From contig NC_084922.1 in assembly GCF_958298935.1 (NCBI RefSeq), forward strand, positions 3,474,501 to 3,538,500: a DNA stretch of 64,000 nt, written 5' to 3'. Positions within the stretch are counted from its first letter, which is position 1. Every line of letters starts with the position of its first letter. A program made the translations under genes and the position numbers. This stretch comes from Phragmites australis. Its lineage: Eukaryota > Streptophyta > Magnoliopsida > Poales > Poaceae. A model generated the notes under the pieces. That model did not search any database. It saw nothing but the letters and a program-made list of their open reading frames with translations, and was not told where the DNA came from. This document shows positions 11,525-23,040 of the stretch, in pieces.

Positions 11525-13361
11525 ATGGCTTTCAGTAACACCATGGACGGCTTCTGCAGCAGCAACAATGATGAGTTACACCACTCTTCATCTTTCCCCT
11601 ACTTGTTTCAGCCCATCGTGGACCTGCATCCTGCCTCCAGCGACTGTAACCTTGAGATCAACAGCAGCATCTCCATGGCGCACCAGTCACCGTCATCAAT
11701 GGCGGTGACATGTCACGATGAACCCTCAGGCGCAAACAACAGCGCCGTGGCCGCACAGGCAAGTGCCGCCGCCGCCGCCTGTGCTTCACTGAGGTCACCT
11801 CAGCAAGAGGTGAAAGAAATTAAGCATGTCATTCATGAATACTTTTTCACTGCACACTGCACCAGCTGTATGCATGGGCTGTCTGATTTTCAGGATAGGA
11901 GCAGGAGCAGGAAGCGTGTGCGGAACAGGGGCCCTGGAGGAGGAGCGAGTTCGAGTCTAGTGGACACGAAAAACGCAAGGCGCAGTGATGATCCGGAGGC
12001 CATGGATGCAGGATACATTCATCTGAGGGCGAGGAGGGGCCAGGCCACAGACAGCCACAGCCTTGCAGAGAGGGTCTGCTCTGCTTACCATATTTTAACT
12101 AAGTTTGATTCTTAGTACTATTCAGTTAGCTTGTCTCATAGTTTTCAACTTATTAGCTGCAAAGTGCCCATCGATTCTTCGACTGTATTAAGATGGCTTG
12201 ATGAAGTGTAAGCATGGATGCGTGATTGTGCAGGTGAGAAGGGAGAAGATCGGTGTGAGGATGAGGATGCTGCAGAGCCTAGTTCCTGGTTGTGACAGGG
12301 TTGCAGGAAAGGCTCTAATGCTCGACGAGATCATAAACTATATACAATCATTGCAGAACCAAGTTGAGGTGATTATCTCTAATTGTTCTCTTTTTTTTTG
12401 GTTTTTAGAAAACATGGGAATAAATATGATCAGCAACATCTTGTGCCTTATTTCCAGTTCCTCTCAATGAAGCTTGCCACCATGGACCCGGTGCTGTATG
12501 ACCATCAGTTCGAGATGGACGTTAGCTACCCGAACTTCACCGAGGTATTGTATACAATCCTTCTGTTTCGTAATGTTTGTCCGGTCTCCTGTCTGTTTCT
12601 TAGGTGGCTAAATACTTAAGTAATATTTAGTAGAATTGTATCAAACCTGCACTTATTAGAGAGATCAATACAACATCTATCTAAAGAATAAGAATGATCC
12701 AATTGGGTAAATGAATGGTCAACTTTTGTGCCTTCTACTTATGCCTAAGTAGCACATGATTAGCACTATCATGTAATAAATCCTGCATTGCCACACATGC
12801 ACTTGTGTGGCATCAACTAAGAGCAGGGCAATGTATCTGGTCCAAATCGGTATTAGCTGTGGGACCCATGATCAGTGATGGTAATTGTGATAGATGCTAT
12901 AATGTTTTTGCGTATGGTATTAGAGGTGGGACTTATGATCAGTGACTCTAGCATTATAGAGATAATATATTTTATTAATTTATTGTTGGTAGCAGCTATA
13001 TGACCTGTTTTTGTTAAGACCTGTTTCCACAGTGATTACTACCGGATAGTTAGGCAGCATTTATTGCCTACTACCTGTTTTTTTTGCCGCATTGTGGTTG
13101 CTCTAATAAATTTGTTCTCCTCCTCGTGCTACTGTCGATTCAACGTTGCAGCTTCCAAGAACGGCGTCAGTGCCAGACGAGCAGCTGGTGCAGTGCTCGG
13201 GCCGAGCCGGCCGAGCAGCAGCCAGTGATCCGCAGCTCGCTTCTTTCGATGGCGCCACAAGCATGCTGCACGCAGATGCATCCAGCGATCTGCAGCAGCA
13301 CACCTTTTTGCAGGAAGGCGGCAGCAGCAGCAGCAGCCGCGTGATGAACGTGATGCACTGA
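11525..13361 (+). CDS. bHLH transcription factor, BEE/HBI1/CIB-like subfamily
   Basis: Predicted nuclear DNA-binding factor of 298 residues. Five exons keep frame: 11525-11809, 11894-12073, 12234-12368, 12458-12544 and 13152-13361. The N-terminus is Ser/Ala-rich. A basic patch (RSRSRKRVRNRG) precedes the signature RARRGQATDSHSLAER. His150, Glu154 and Arg158 match the H-E-R pattern of E-box/G-box binders. The helix-loop-helix follows (LQSLVPGCDR, GKALMLDEIINYIQSLQNQV) and then FLSMKLATM, typical of the brassinosteroid- and light-responsive BEE/CIB group. The stretch REKIGVRMRM departs from the usual KISERMK of relatives. Intron 2 splits the basic region. Intron 1 (84 bp) has no in-frame stop, so its retention would insert 28 residues. 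A MITE sits in intron 4. The exact orthologue is not assigned. Confidence 0.9.
12821..13103. mobile_element. Tourist-like MITE in intron 4 of the bHLH gene
   Basis: A 283-bp element has ends GAGCAGGGCAATG (12821-12833) and, inverted, GAGCAACCACAATG (13090-13103). It is flanked on both sides by TAA (12818-12820 and 13104-13106), the Harbinger/Tourist target duplication. It has no coding capacity. It ends 48 bp before the last exon, close to the branch-point region. Confidence 0.75.
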
Positions 13362-15116
13362 TCGATGCCTCCTCTGAGTCAAGCTGCGTACGATGTCATG
13401 TGCACGTACGGGCTAGCTCCACCTTTGGTCAGAGTAGTAGAGGTCAATCAGAAGAGTTAGCAGCTACCTGCCTAGCTTGAACTTCATCAGATTGGTTGGC
13501 TAGTCGATAAATAGCAGTTTCAGATACTTAGTGCTGCATGTCTGAAACTAAACATTGCAAGCTACAGCGGCAGGTTTAGGCCTGCATGCATGCCCGTATG
13601 CGTAGATAGGAGGTGACGTAGGGATCAGTGAGCATTCACCATTCAGCATCGGAGGAGCAAGCTAGGACGTACGAGTCTAGCAGGCAGGCAGGCAGGTAGG
13701 TTAATTACCAAGAGATGGATCTTATATTTGTTTGTTGGTTCATCCGCAGCTGTGTGTCTGTCGACACAACTCCAAGGGGCTGGTGTCACTGTTCCTTTGT
13801 GATGTAGTAGTAGCTAGTACTCCGTATTTTGTCTGTTTGATCGGTGTACAGTGGTCGTATAGTACGTAGTTGCATGGATATGAAATCATCTGTGTGGAGC
13901 AGTTCAGCTCATGCATCAGGAGTACTGCCTCTGTGCAAGCTGTGCATGTGCGTGTGCGTGTGCACTGCTGCATGCATGCTTCCCGAGGTGTACTTGATGC
14001 AGCGCCAGGTCAGGATGATATGACTTGTCCTGTATGGCCTGGACACATCCTTCGCTGCCACCGTACGTGTTGCTGTTGGACCTCGCTGGAAATCATAGCA
14101 GCAGTGATATATATGCACATGCACAACCAAGAGAAATCCTTTATTTTACCCTCTCAAAGCTAAATCAGGCTACTGTCCTGACGAGCGTGGTATGTGTTGC
14201 GATCTAACAACAGGCTCCATCATGCTCTCTCTACAAAAACCACTGGATTTCCCTATTTTCTGCTGTAGTCTGCATGTACAGAGATCTCTCAGAGCCACGT
14301 GGGGAGCATAGGAAAAAAAAAAAAAATCCAAAAATAGATAATAAATATAACCTATTTATCAAAATAGAAAATATATCGGTATATTTGTAAGTCTAGCACT
14401 TGTATTTGGCACTTAAACATCGAGAAATTGATTCGTATTCGATACCTGAGGTGTTGAATATAACACTATTTACCGTATTTAACACATCAGGTGCTAAAAC
14501 TCCATGTATTTGGTAAATAGTGTCGTATTCGACACCTCAGGTGCTGAAACAGGTTGACCCCGCTTATGTCGCGTTGAGTCGGTGCTTTCGGTGCGCCGGT
14601 CGCATCGTGTCGCGTTATTTTGCTTTTATTGCTTTTTCGAACCTATACGTTGTCGTGTTTCGCTATAAACTACGAGCGGGCTGGTTTTGTAGCACAATTT
14701 AGTTTTATCAGGGCATGAACGAATAAATAAAGAAAGACATTGAACGAGTGAGTGTGTGTAAATTTGTTTCAATGTAATTTTATTGATATTTTTATTATTT
14801 ATTTAATGTATTGTGTAGGTGTCTTTTTAGGGAAGTAATGTCGGGAGGATACAAAATATAATTTGTTTAACAATAATAGTTGTATAGTACGATTATCATA
14901 TAACTCGATACAGATGTTACATACACTGATAAACATTACATGCGATATGGGGTTTTTCGTCGCTGCGCGAATGGACCCTAACTATAAAGAGATGACGATA
15001 ACAAACGTTGGCATGTACGATATGTCTAAATACTAACTTAATAGCATGACATTGCTAAACCAAACATGCCTTAGAAAATCAGGTTAAATAGATGCTCTCT
15101 ACTGAGTGTACCTAGA
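13362..15116. other. bHLH 3' region and intergenic DNA
   Basis: The part up to roughly 14200 resembles transcribed 3' flank, with TGCATG-rich sequence and a (GCAG)n run near 13680, but no coding frame is supported. Around 14400-14560, CACCTCAGGTGCTGAAA-type modules recur, with an inverted pair AACACTATTTAC / GTAAATAGTGT (about 14463-14474 and 14511-14521) able to form a small stem-loop. The segment 14700-15100 is A/T-rich, and I recognise nothing in it. Confidence 0.4.
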
Positions 15117-15667
15117 TATTTGCCATTTTGCAGGACATCAGGGCCCTCCGTTTTAGCGCGACGGTCCTCTCCCGCTTCCTTTCCCTCTCTGCTTCGTGTG
15201 CCTCAGCCGCGGCGCGCTCTTTGGCTACCCTCCTCATATGCTCCTCCTCCTAACACTTAAGCTATAGTTCCTCCTACTATTGCTCGTACTCCTAGCGTCT
15301 GTACGCATCCCTCCTCCACTACATGCTCATGTCGACCCACTGCTTTTACTGCGTATTTTGCTCCATATCCAGCCATTCCATGAAGTTGCAGATAGGTGGA
15401 GGAGATTGGACAAATGAAATAAGAGGGTAGATTAGTAATACAATGCATGAAATCATACAAAAAGTGCCACATTAGTGATATACGTCGCTATACCGATGGG
15501 TACTCGTACGGTCCATGTCGAAACTTGTCGTATTGATAGTTGGCACACATGAAGAAGCATAGACCATAGGTGTAGGAGATATCTTGGGACTCATAAAGTT
15601 TACAAGGGTCGCTATAGAAGCACATTAGCATTAGCAGTTCGACCTCTTGGGAGACGAAAATCTCCAT
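15117..15667 (-). pseudogene. Small coiled-coil gene of unknown function, riddled with Gln-to-stop changes
   Basis: I do not recognise the family. On the - strand, ATG 15667 opens a first exon (MEIFVSQEVELLMLM ... CANYQYDKFRHGPYEYPSV) that ends at a stop. A second coding block runs down from about 15381 (MEWLDMEQNTQ) to a stop near 15117. It is a charged helix rich in Glu, Arg and Lys (EEEHMRRVAKERAAAEAHEA, ERERKRERTVALKRRALM). Seven in-frame stops interrupt this block. All are TAG or TAA in a Gln-rich context, and each is one C-to-T change from CAG or CAA. A TATA-like box lies upstream at 15759-15768. It is probably a decayed repeat-family gene; an intron between the blocks is inferred. Confidence 0.5.
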
Positions 15668-15758
15668 ATGTTTCTTGGGTGAGCTTGATGTAGCTAAGAA
15701 AGATATTGCAATTGAGAGAGCTGAGAAAAGAGTGGTCTATCCATAGATGAGGGTGGGG

Positions 15759-15768
15759 TTATTTATAG
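15759..15768 (-). promoter_or_regulatory. TATA-like box of the decayed coiled-coil gene
   Basis: CTATAAATAA on the - strand lies about 92 bp upstream of the ATG at 15667, a normal spacing for a plant TATA promoter with a short leader. Confidence 0.45.
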
Positions 15769-16587
15769 TGGCTCGGGGCTAGTGTATGGACTGAGTGTAT
15801 GAGCTTGGCTGGGGGTTGGAGAATTAGATTCCTTGTGAAAGTTAGAAAAGTTATGACATTGATGCTTGACAGAGATTCTATGTGAAAATTGTTGCTTGGT
15901 GTAGTTATTTCATTCTGCAAAAGGTTATTGTTGCCTCTGCATGGAGGTATAGAAACCGCCATGGAACAATGAGTTATTGTGTGAAAGTTGTTGATTTTGA
16001 GTGGGTATAGAAGTAACATCTATCCTTTTGATTTTAATCCAAAGTCGAAGTCTATTTTAAGCATTCATCCTAAAGCGAGCACAATCCGAGGTTGAACAGT
16101 TCATACAATCACATTGTTGATTTAGAGTTGCAATTAATGTTAGTCCCCGAGGCCATATGGGCTTCGGCCCAGGTTGCCATCTGACTGAGGCTCTGCAGCC
16201 TTAGCTATTTTACAAAAAAACCCAAATTTTGGGTAAATTACAAGATGGTCCAACTAAATAGTACTGTGTCTAGTACTTTTTCATGTTTAGGCTATCGGTT
16301 TTTCAACAATTGCACATTGTGTTATTAACTGATGTTAAAAAAATTGTATTCTAGACCCTATTTATCTGGAATCCTAATGTTCAATGTGTTTGCTTCATGC
16401 AATCCCTATAATATACTATTTAGTTTACAACAGTGTTAATTTTGTAATTGAGATCATTTTTTGCAAAATTACATACTAATTCACCTTAATTAATCCCAAA
16501 GTGCTTTTATGCCTAAAAGTGCTTAACTCAAGCAGAATTAAAATACAAAATCAAATTAAGTGATTATCTCCATTTAATATTTGTGAA
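15769..16587. other. A/T-rich intergenic DNA, no gene seen
   Basis: No domain-bearing frame is seen on either strand. A G/C-richer patch at about 16140-16200 interrupts otherwise A/T-rich sequence. The right part may already belong to the 5' untranslated part of the old copia element that follows, but no LTR boundary could be fixed. Confidence 0.35.
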
Positions 16588-16850
16588 ACACAAGGTAATA
16601 GAACCATGATATCTACTGTATATTTACAGATTATCCATCATTACTATAAGGTCTACATTTTATCACCTTAACTTAATGATTACATTCAACATGTTCTTCC
16701 AAATATTATACTTAGCATAACACAAGGTAATAGGAACATAGGTATCTACTGACAAATGTCAGATTATGCTTCTTACTACTATGAGACCTACACTACATTT
16801 GGTGATTATCTTTAATGTGTTAGGTACATAATTTGATATCTACACTATGT
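16588..16850 (+). repeat. Two diverged direct repeats in the copia leader
   Basis: ACACAAGGTAATAG at about 16588 and again near 16720 starts two units of about 132 bp. Each continues with ATCTACTG, a TTACTA-rich stretch, and a conserved end around CTACA..TTGGTGATT or TTATCACC. They look like repeat modules of the element's untranslated leader. Confidence 0.5.
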
Positions 16851-16968
16851 AATTCAAGTCTCAACTTGACTTTACAAAATTTTGCATCATTACTACAACA
16901 TTAACCTGATGATTTTTAATTTACCAACAGTAAATTAACTAAATATATGGTCAAATCCATGTAGGATA

Positions 16969-18534
16969 CAATGACCGTCAAAGAGTTCAATGAATTCGCG
17001 CTTGACGGTCACAATTATCCAACATAGGCAATGAACGTTAAGATTTGTCTTACATCTCACGGAATAATAGCGGCACCCTAACCCTCTCTAAGAGTGAGAT
17101 CCACTGCTACCACATCAAGTTAAATATGAAACATTATACATAATAAGATATCATATCTATCAGTATCTCAAATCTGAGTATCTGATGGAAGAGAATCCGA
17201 GCACTTTATGGCTAGCTCTCAAAAAACAAAATATGGACAGCAGAAGACAATCATTATGCCTGATGCAAATTATGAATGGTCACACCTCAGACTCCAAGGT
17301 TTCAAATCCATCGGAGATTACAACCATGTTGTTCATAAAATGTGTTCCAAATTGCATTTTTGTGAAAAAGAACCTGCATATGCAGAAAAGATAGAAAACT
17401 TTATCCACTATGCTTCTCGCTAATAGGATCTTATAACAACAATATCATGCAAATAGAATACAAAATTTATTCTGACGTAATACATGTATTACTTCAGGCT
17501 GAAAAGCACGATGAACTCCTTCTAAGGAATCATCTTCAGTGTCCAATCGACTGCTCCTTTACCCGAAGTACATGACAATGTTCAGAATAACAAAAAGTTC
17601 GATGGCTCTCTTAGAAGCTATCCAAATAACTCCAATGGTAAACGTAAACACAACAATAAGCAGAAGCCCTATGCACTGAATTAGGGTCAAGGCATTTTCA
17701 AACTTGATAATTATAATGTTTGTCACAAGTGTGGATGCTACAAGCACTCCAATAAGAAATGTCGCACCCCAAGATATTTAGTTGATCTGTATTTACAATC
17801 TGTGGAACGTAACCGACCCGCTCATGGTTAAAGATTTGAAACACACTTCAATCTTCAAACTGACTCCACCAAGGAGGCTGGTTGTTCATAACAAGTTCTA
17901 CAAGAACTAAGTAACAACCAGACTCTTTTGTAGCCAAAAGATCCAATGAGCACGGAAAATATGCTTATTATATTTGCTATGCACGACATGTTTAGAGATC
18001 TTAATTAGTCTCTCAATTCCTTAGATACCATGTTATCTACGTCACCTTAATTGTTGTAATACAATATTGTATCAGCACTTATGATACTAAATAAAGTTTG
18101 TATGTATTCTATAAATCTGGTAAAGAATTTCATATCAAAATTTTCAATTCTATATATAGACTTTTACGGGAGTCAATCCAATGTAACAGGAAATATGCCT
18201 TGTGGATAGTTGTACCACAAACTCTATACCATAGGGAACTAAAATATTTTTAAACTCTTACAAAGAGATAAGAAAATATTTTGACAATCGCTAGATGCGA
18301 TGCAGTGATTGTTAGCTTCGGTCGTGCTATAATTACTCCCCCTATGGATATTCAAGTCATAATCGATGATGCTCTATTGTATTCCGATTCAACCCATATC
18401 TTACTAAATTATAGAGATATCTGTCAGAATGTTTTCCATATTGAAACCCATAATGACAACAAAAGAGGAATTTCTCCTCTTAATCATAATAATGGATATG
18501 GCAAGCTTCCATATATACTATCTAGATTATATAT

Positions 18535-18568
<34 letters not shown>

Positions 18569-21560
18569 CAAATTCGTACAAAATATTACGTATAAAATAA
18601 TTTTTCTATCTTGATCAAATCAAAACTTTGTATGATTACCTTGATCACTCTATCTTAGAGATGATGAGAAAAAATATTAATAATTCTATTGATCACAGTA
18701 TTCCTAAAATCTTTAGATTTGTGCACTGCATGTGTCACAGAGAATTTAATTTTAAGACCCTCTTACCTTAAGATTCAAAATACGTCACCCAATTTCTTGA
18801 ATGCATTCAAGAACATACATGTGGCTCTATTAACAATTTTATGGACTATCTAGGTACTCTACAATGATGATCGATGCATCTACAAAATAGTCCCGTATGT
18901 ATCCATTATACATAAGGCACCACACTTATGCCAAATCCATTGCTCAAATAATAAAAAATTAGAGCAAATTATCCTAGACGCAGGATCACATCCATTCACA
19001 TGAATAATGTTGTTCCTTAACGTGTGTTCAATTATTGTTTAGTTTTAGATACTACTGCATTAAGTAGCCTATGTGCACATTTATAATAGTCTAACTAAAT
19101 CTCTCATCAAGAGAATAAAATTATTTGCATGACGAACCAAAGAATTGCAATTTGCTAACATCTTGTTGGTGACATACAACTTTACACACTGCATCATTAA
19201 ACAAAATTCATCCAACTGCAATCATACGGCTCCCTCCGTTACAGTTAATATGTGGAAATGCATTCTACATGTACCGATATCACCGAATCGTACAACATAC
19301 CTTCGTTCCAGTTAATAAAGTATTTCTCATCTGCGAATCAGTTATATTTTGCACGTACCGATATCACCATTGTACAATATACATCAAAGAGTATTGAGGA
19401 TCCATATTAGGTATAATTATCCATCGATCATATAATACGTCAAGTTCCTCACACGTGACTTATTCATTGCTAGTATGCTTAAAATATTTTGTGAATAATT
19501 CCAGGCATTACGGGGATATTAATACCATAAAGAATGTCAGAAATTATAAGAGAATGTCACACACATTTATAATCAGTCATCATATTCACGTAGCAGAAAA
19601 TTTGAACTTCAAGTTCAGAGAATCATAAATTTTCAACATATTGCAAATAACCTACCAGATGTATTTATTGATAACAAAGACGTCACCAAATCCTACACAT
19701 TCCTACTAAGAATGTACCAGAAAGAGTGGAGGTACCTAATAAAACCACTCAACTCATAAATCAAAATAAGAGTGGGAGAAGTACAGTCACAAATGATAAA
19801 GTTTCTTGCAAGCTACTATAGAAACAGAGGAATCATTCATCCACAACAGTAAATGCAAATCAATATCAAGTTGATAGACACCTTATAGATATTCACTATA
19901 CAAACACCCATGGATGTTCAGCATCCAAATACCTAGCACAAATGTGTATATAAATTCAAGTGTTAGGTCATGGGAACACTCTAACTCCATTAGTTTGGGA
20001 AATACACGAAGTTAAATAGGATAATATTTCCACAAACTATATTAATTTCATAGAATTAATCGATACCAAAGACTACAAATTGTCGACATAAATTTCTCCT
20101 CAAAATAGTTGTACACCTTCAATTGGATTCTGACCAAAAGTTCTAGGCAGAGTACTTCAGCACTGAACTTGGTTAAATCAAATATGGTAATTACGGAGAA
20201 TTGCTTTCGCTCAACAATGCAATATCTTAACTGTATTTTTGTTCCATAAGATAGTGAAATAGTGAAGCTTGTAGTATAAGGGTTCATGTAGAGACATAGC
20301 ATCAATTACAATACTACATACCCCATGGTATGTGTGAAAATTATGTTCTCATATTCAATATCATTGACAGATCAAATGAATTGGATAGATTTGAACATAT
20401 AAATTCCTGATGGACTTTGCATTTTGAAACTAAATACAAATCACAATATATATTGTGTACAACTTAAGTCACTCCATTACTTCAAGCAGTTAAATTGATT
20501 GCAGTACAACTGACTAAATGAGTTCCTTTCATAGAAGAGTTACTCCAACTACAATGATTACATATGTGTGTTCATAATAAAATCCCAAATAGATTTTGTA
20601 TCATCTCTAAACCATACACGATAAAATATATAATCATCTTATAACGGAATTTGAGATGAATGATTTGGTTACAACCAAATTCACTTGTCTACAACTCGAG
20701 CATATTTCTTCAGGAATATTTATCCATCAGTTCATAAATACCCAAATAATATTGAACAATCATATCCATCAAACCACTTATGGTCATTCAATCCCTATAT
20801 ATGAATCAAGATCCATTCATATCTTAGATTGATAATAAAAAGATATTGAACCTAAATTTCTATATCTTAGTGCCATCAAAATGCTTATGTATCTTACAAA
20901 CTGCAACAGTCATGATATTGCATTTGCAAATAACTTGCTAGCTTAAATTGCGTAGCTCTAACTACGCCAATAGGTGTGAGTCGATGAGAATATCCGCAGA
21001 TATCTTTATGGCATCAAAGATCTAGATTCTTCTATCAGAAAAATCAAGATATGACCATAGTGGGATATCCAGATTCTAGCTATATAATTGATACATATAA
21101 CGCTAGATCACAGACTGATTTTATGGTGATATAGACTTCTCATACGAGTTATCAAAATAGATTCCAATGGCTACTTTCACCTATCATTCTGAAATATCAC
21201 ATACATGTGTATGGCTTTGCAAAATAATCAACCACATACAACGGTCATATGATATTGGTTTCAATTAAATCATCAACCATTATCTACAAAGATAATGCTA
21301 CTTGTGTTGCTCAGATGCAACGAGTTACATAAAGAGCAATATCACTAAGCATATTGCCCCTAAATTGTTTTATCCTCATGAGTTACAACAATGTGGGGAG
21401 ATAAACACATTGCAAATTAAATCTTACAATAACCTTGCAGATTTATTCATAAAGTTCTTACCAACTTCCATATTCCAAAATATATTCATGATATTGATAT
21501 GCGATGACTTCGAGATTTACGAAGATCAGGGGAGTCTTCTCTTGAATTTAACCTATTCAT
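16969..21560 (+). pseudogene. Decayed copia gag-pol polyprotein
   Basis: The gag start is readable at about 16969 (VKEFNEFALDGHNYPT). More gag lies at 17185-17423 (YEWSHLRLQGFKSIGDYNH). A CX2CX4HX4C zinc knuckle, CHKCGCYKHSNKKC, is encoded near 17719-17760. The block at 18281-18500 matches the region before the integrase (SDSTHILLNYRDICQNVFHI). Integrase and reverse transcriptase follow in fragments. The RNase H tail is open at 21302-21560 (YIKSNITKHIAPKLFYPHEL, then NNLADLFIKFLP). Frames shift repeatedly and stops are frequent, so no protein can be made from it. Confidence 0.75.
18526..18568. repeat. (TA)n microsatellite
   Basis: An uninterrupted run of about 14 TA units is preceded by imperfect TATAT blocks. 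It lies inside the decayed copia element. Confidence 0.85.
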
Positions 21561-22290
21561 ACATCATATTATACTCTTTTTCCTTATATGAGTTTTACTT
21601 ATAAGTTTTGTCATAAAAAGATTCTAATGAGGTAGTATCTACATAAGAATATATGTCATATCTCATATTTTCCCTGCCAGGGTTTTTTTTATATGAGGTA
21701 TCAAAGACATATTTAATCCACTGATCATACCTATTATTCTCTATACTCGCTTATGGGTTTTCACTTTCAAAATTTTCTCATATGAGTTTTTAATGGGACA
21801 ATATCTATCTTATTCCTCCTATTTTTTTAATAGATTTTAAGAGGTTTTAATATAATCTATATATATCATAATTATAATTCTTTAAGCTTACCAATGAATT
21901 TTTTCCTTCGTAGGTTTCTTATATAAACTTACAATGAGGCAATAATTAATATATGTCATATCATTTTCTCCTTACATTTTTTCATTGGTTTTAAAAAAGC
22001 TTTAATGGCATATCGATATATTAATATATTATTTTCTCCTCATATTTTCCCATAGAATTTTAGATGAATTTTTCGATAAGGAGTTACAACTAGAATAATT
22101 GATAACGGGTGTTATAAATAGACTCCTTTTAGGTGTTAGTTATATAATCAATTATCAAGAGTTATGTGTACTGAGAATAGATATCTTCTAAGTAAACATA
22201 TCTTTTTATCATATCCATTCAACATATATAAATATGTAAACATTTCATGAGTCAATAAAATATTTTATTTTGCTACTATGTTGTCTCTAT

Positions 22291-23040
22291 ACTTTATGTA
22301 TCTACTTGCAATAGGCTCATTCTACGGACACGAGCCATTGCCACGATCCTCGCCGCCGGCCTGCCTGGCAGCACGGCCGAGAACCCAACAGCAGTAGCAG
22401 CAGCCTGCATCTTGTAATCTGATCTTCGAGCGATCAAGTGTTCTAGTGAAGTTTCAGATTGATCTCTGGAAGGCTTATCTATATTGTGTGGAGACTCCTT
22501 ATCAAGCCTGCGTGAGACTCCTTTTATATTGGTGACCTGAACTATTCTTGGACCAACGGAACCCACCCCCATGCCTGATCTTTTTTTACGCTTCTGTATC
22601 CTTGTAAAGATATTTCTACCTTTGATCTTGATAGTTATCTTGCCTCAATTGTTGCCAAAGGAAAACTAGCACAACATATATTGTAAGAGAACAACCTGCT
22701 CAAGATATTTTCCTTCTTCCATTTGTTCATTTTCTTTATTTGTTGAAGAAGCATTGGTGTGTGGTGACGTGTACTTGCAAAAAGGCATAATTCATGTGAC
22801 AATTAATAGTATCAACAATTTTAGAATGAAAAAAAAAATATCACGAAGAAATGGTGATCGATATGTTGCGATTAATCTACCTCGCGTGACAACAATTCAT
22901 TGCCAAGGGAGAAGGAAGACCGGGAGGGACACCCAAGGAACTGAAGCATTACCATGATGAAGATAAGGCATACATCAGATTGTTCAGGTGCAAAGCACAG
23001 AGTTTTCACATCAACTTAAGATCAAGGTACAAAAACATTT
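22291..23040. other. Intergenic DNA between the old copia element and VPS60
   Basis: A GC-richer block at 22300-22580 contrasts with the A/T-rich copia sequence to its left. It has an open - strand frame of 92 codons with no recognisable domain. The rest contains poly-A runs and no supported gene. The right end probably holds the VPS60 3' untranslated region. Confidence 0.4.

Larger units (their letters stand above)
16588..22290 (+). mobile_element. Ancient Ty1/copia retrotransposon
   Basis: Scattered pieces of gag, zinc knuckle, pre-integrase, integrase, reverse transcriptase and RNase H occur in copia order on the + strand. A leader with direct repeats comes before them. A 3' region of repeated A/T modules follows, then a probable LTR start TGTTATAAATAG near 22110. 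A paired 5' LTR was not found. Density of stops and indels is the highest in the window, so this is its oldest recognisable insertion. Confidence 0.75.

Noticed and set aside
22294..22572. 92-codon reverse-strand frame beside the old copia element
   Set aside because: No domain, splice partner or promoter was recognised; a gene call is not supported.
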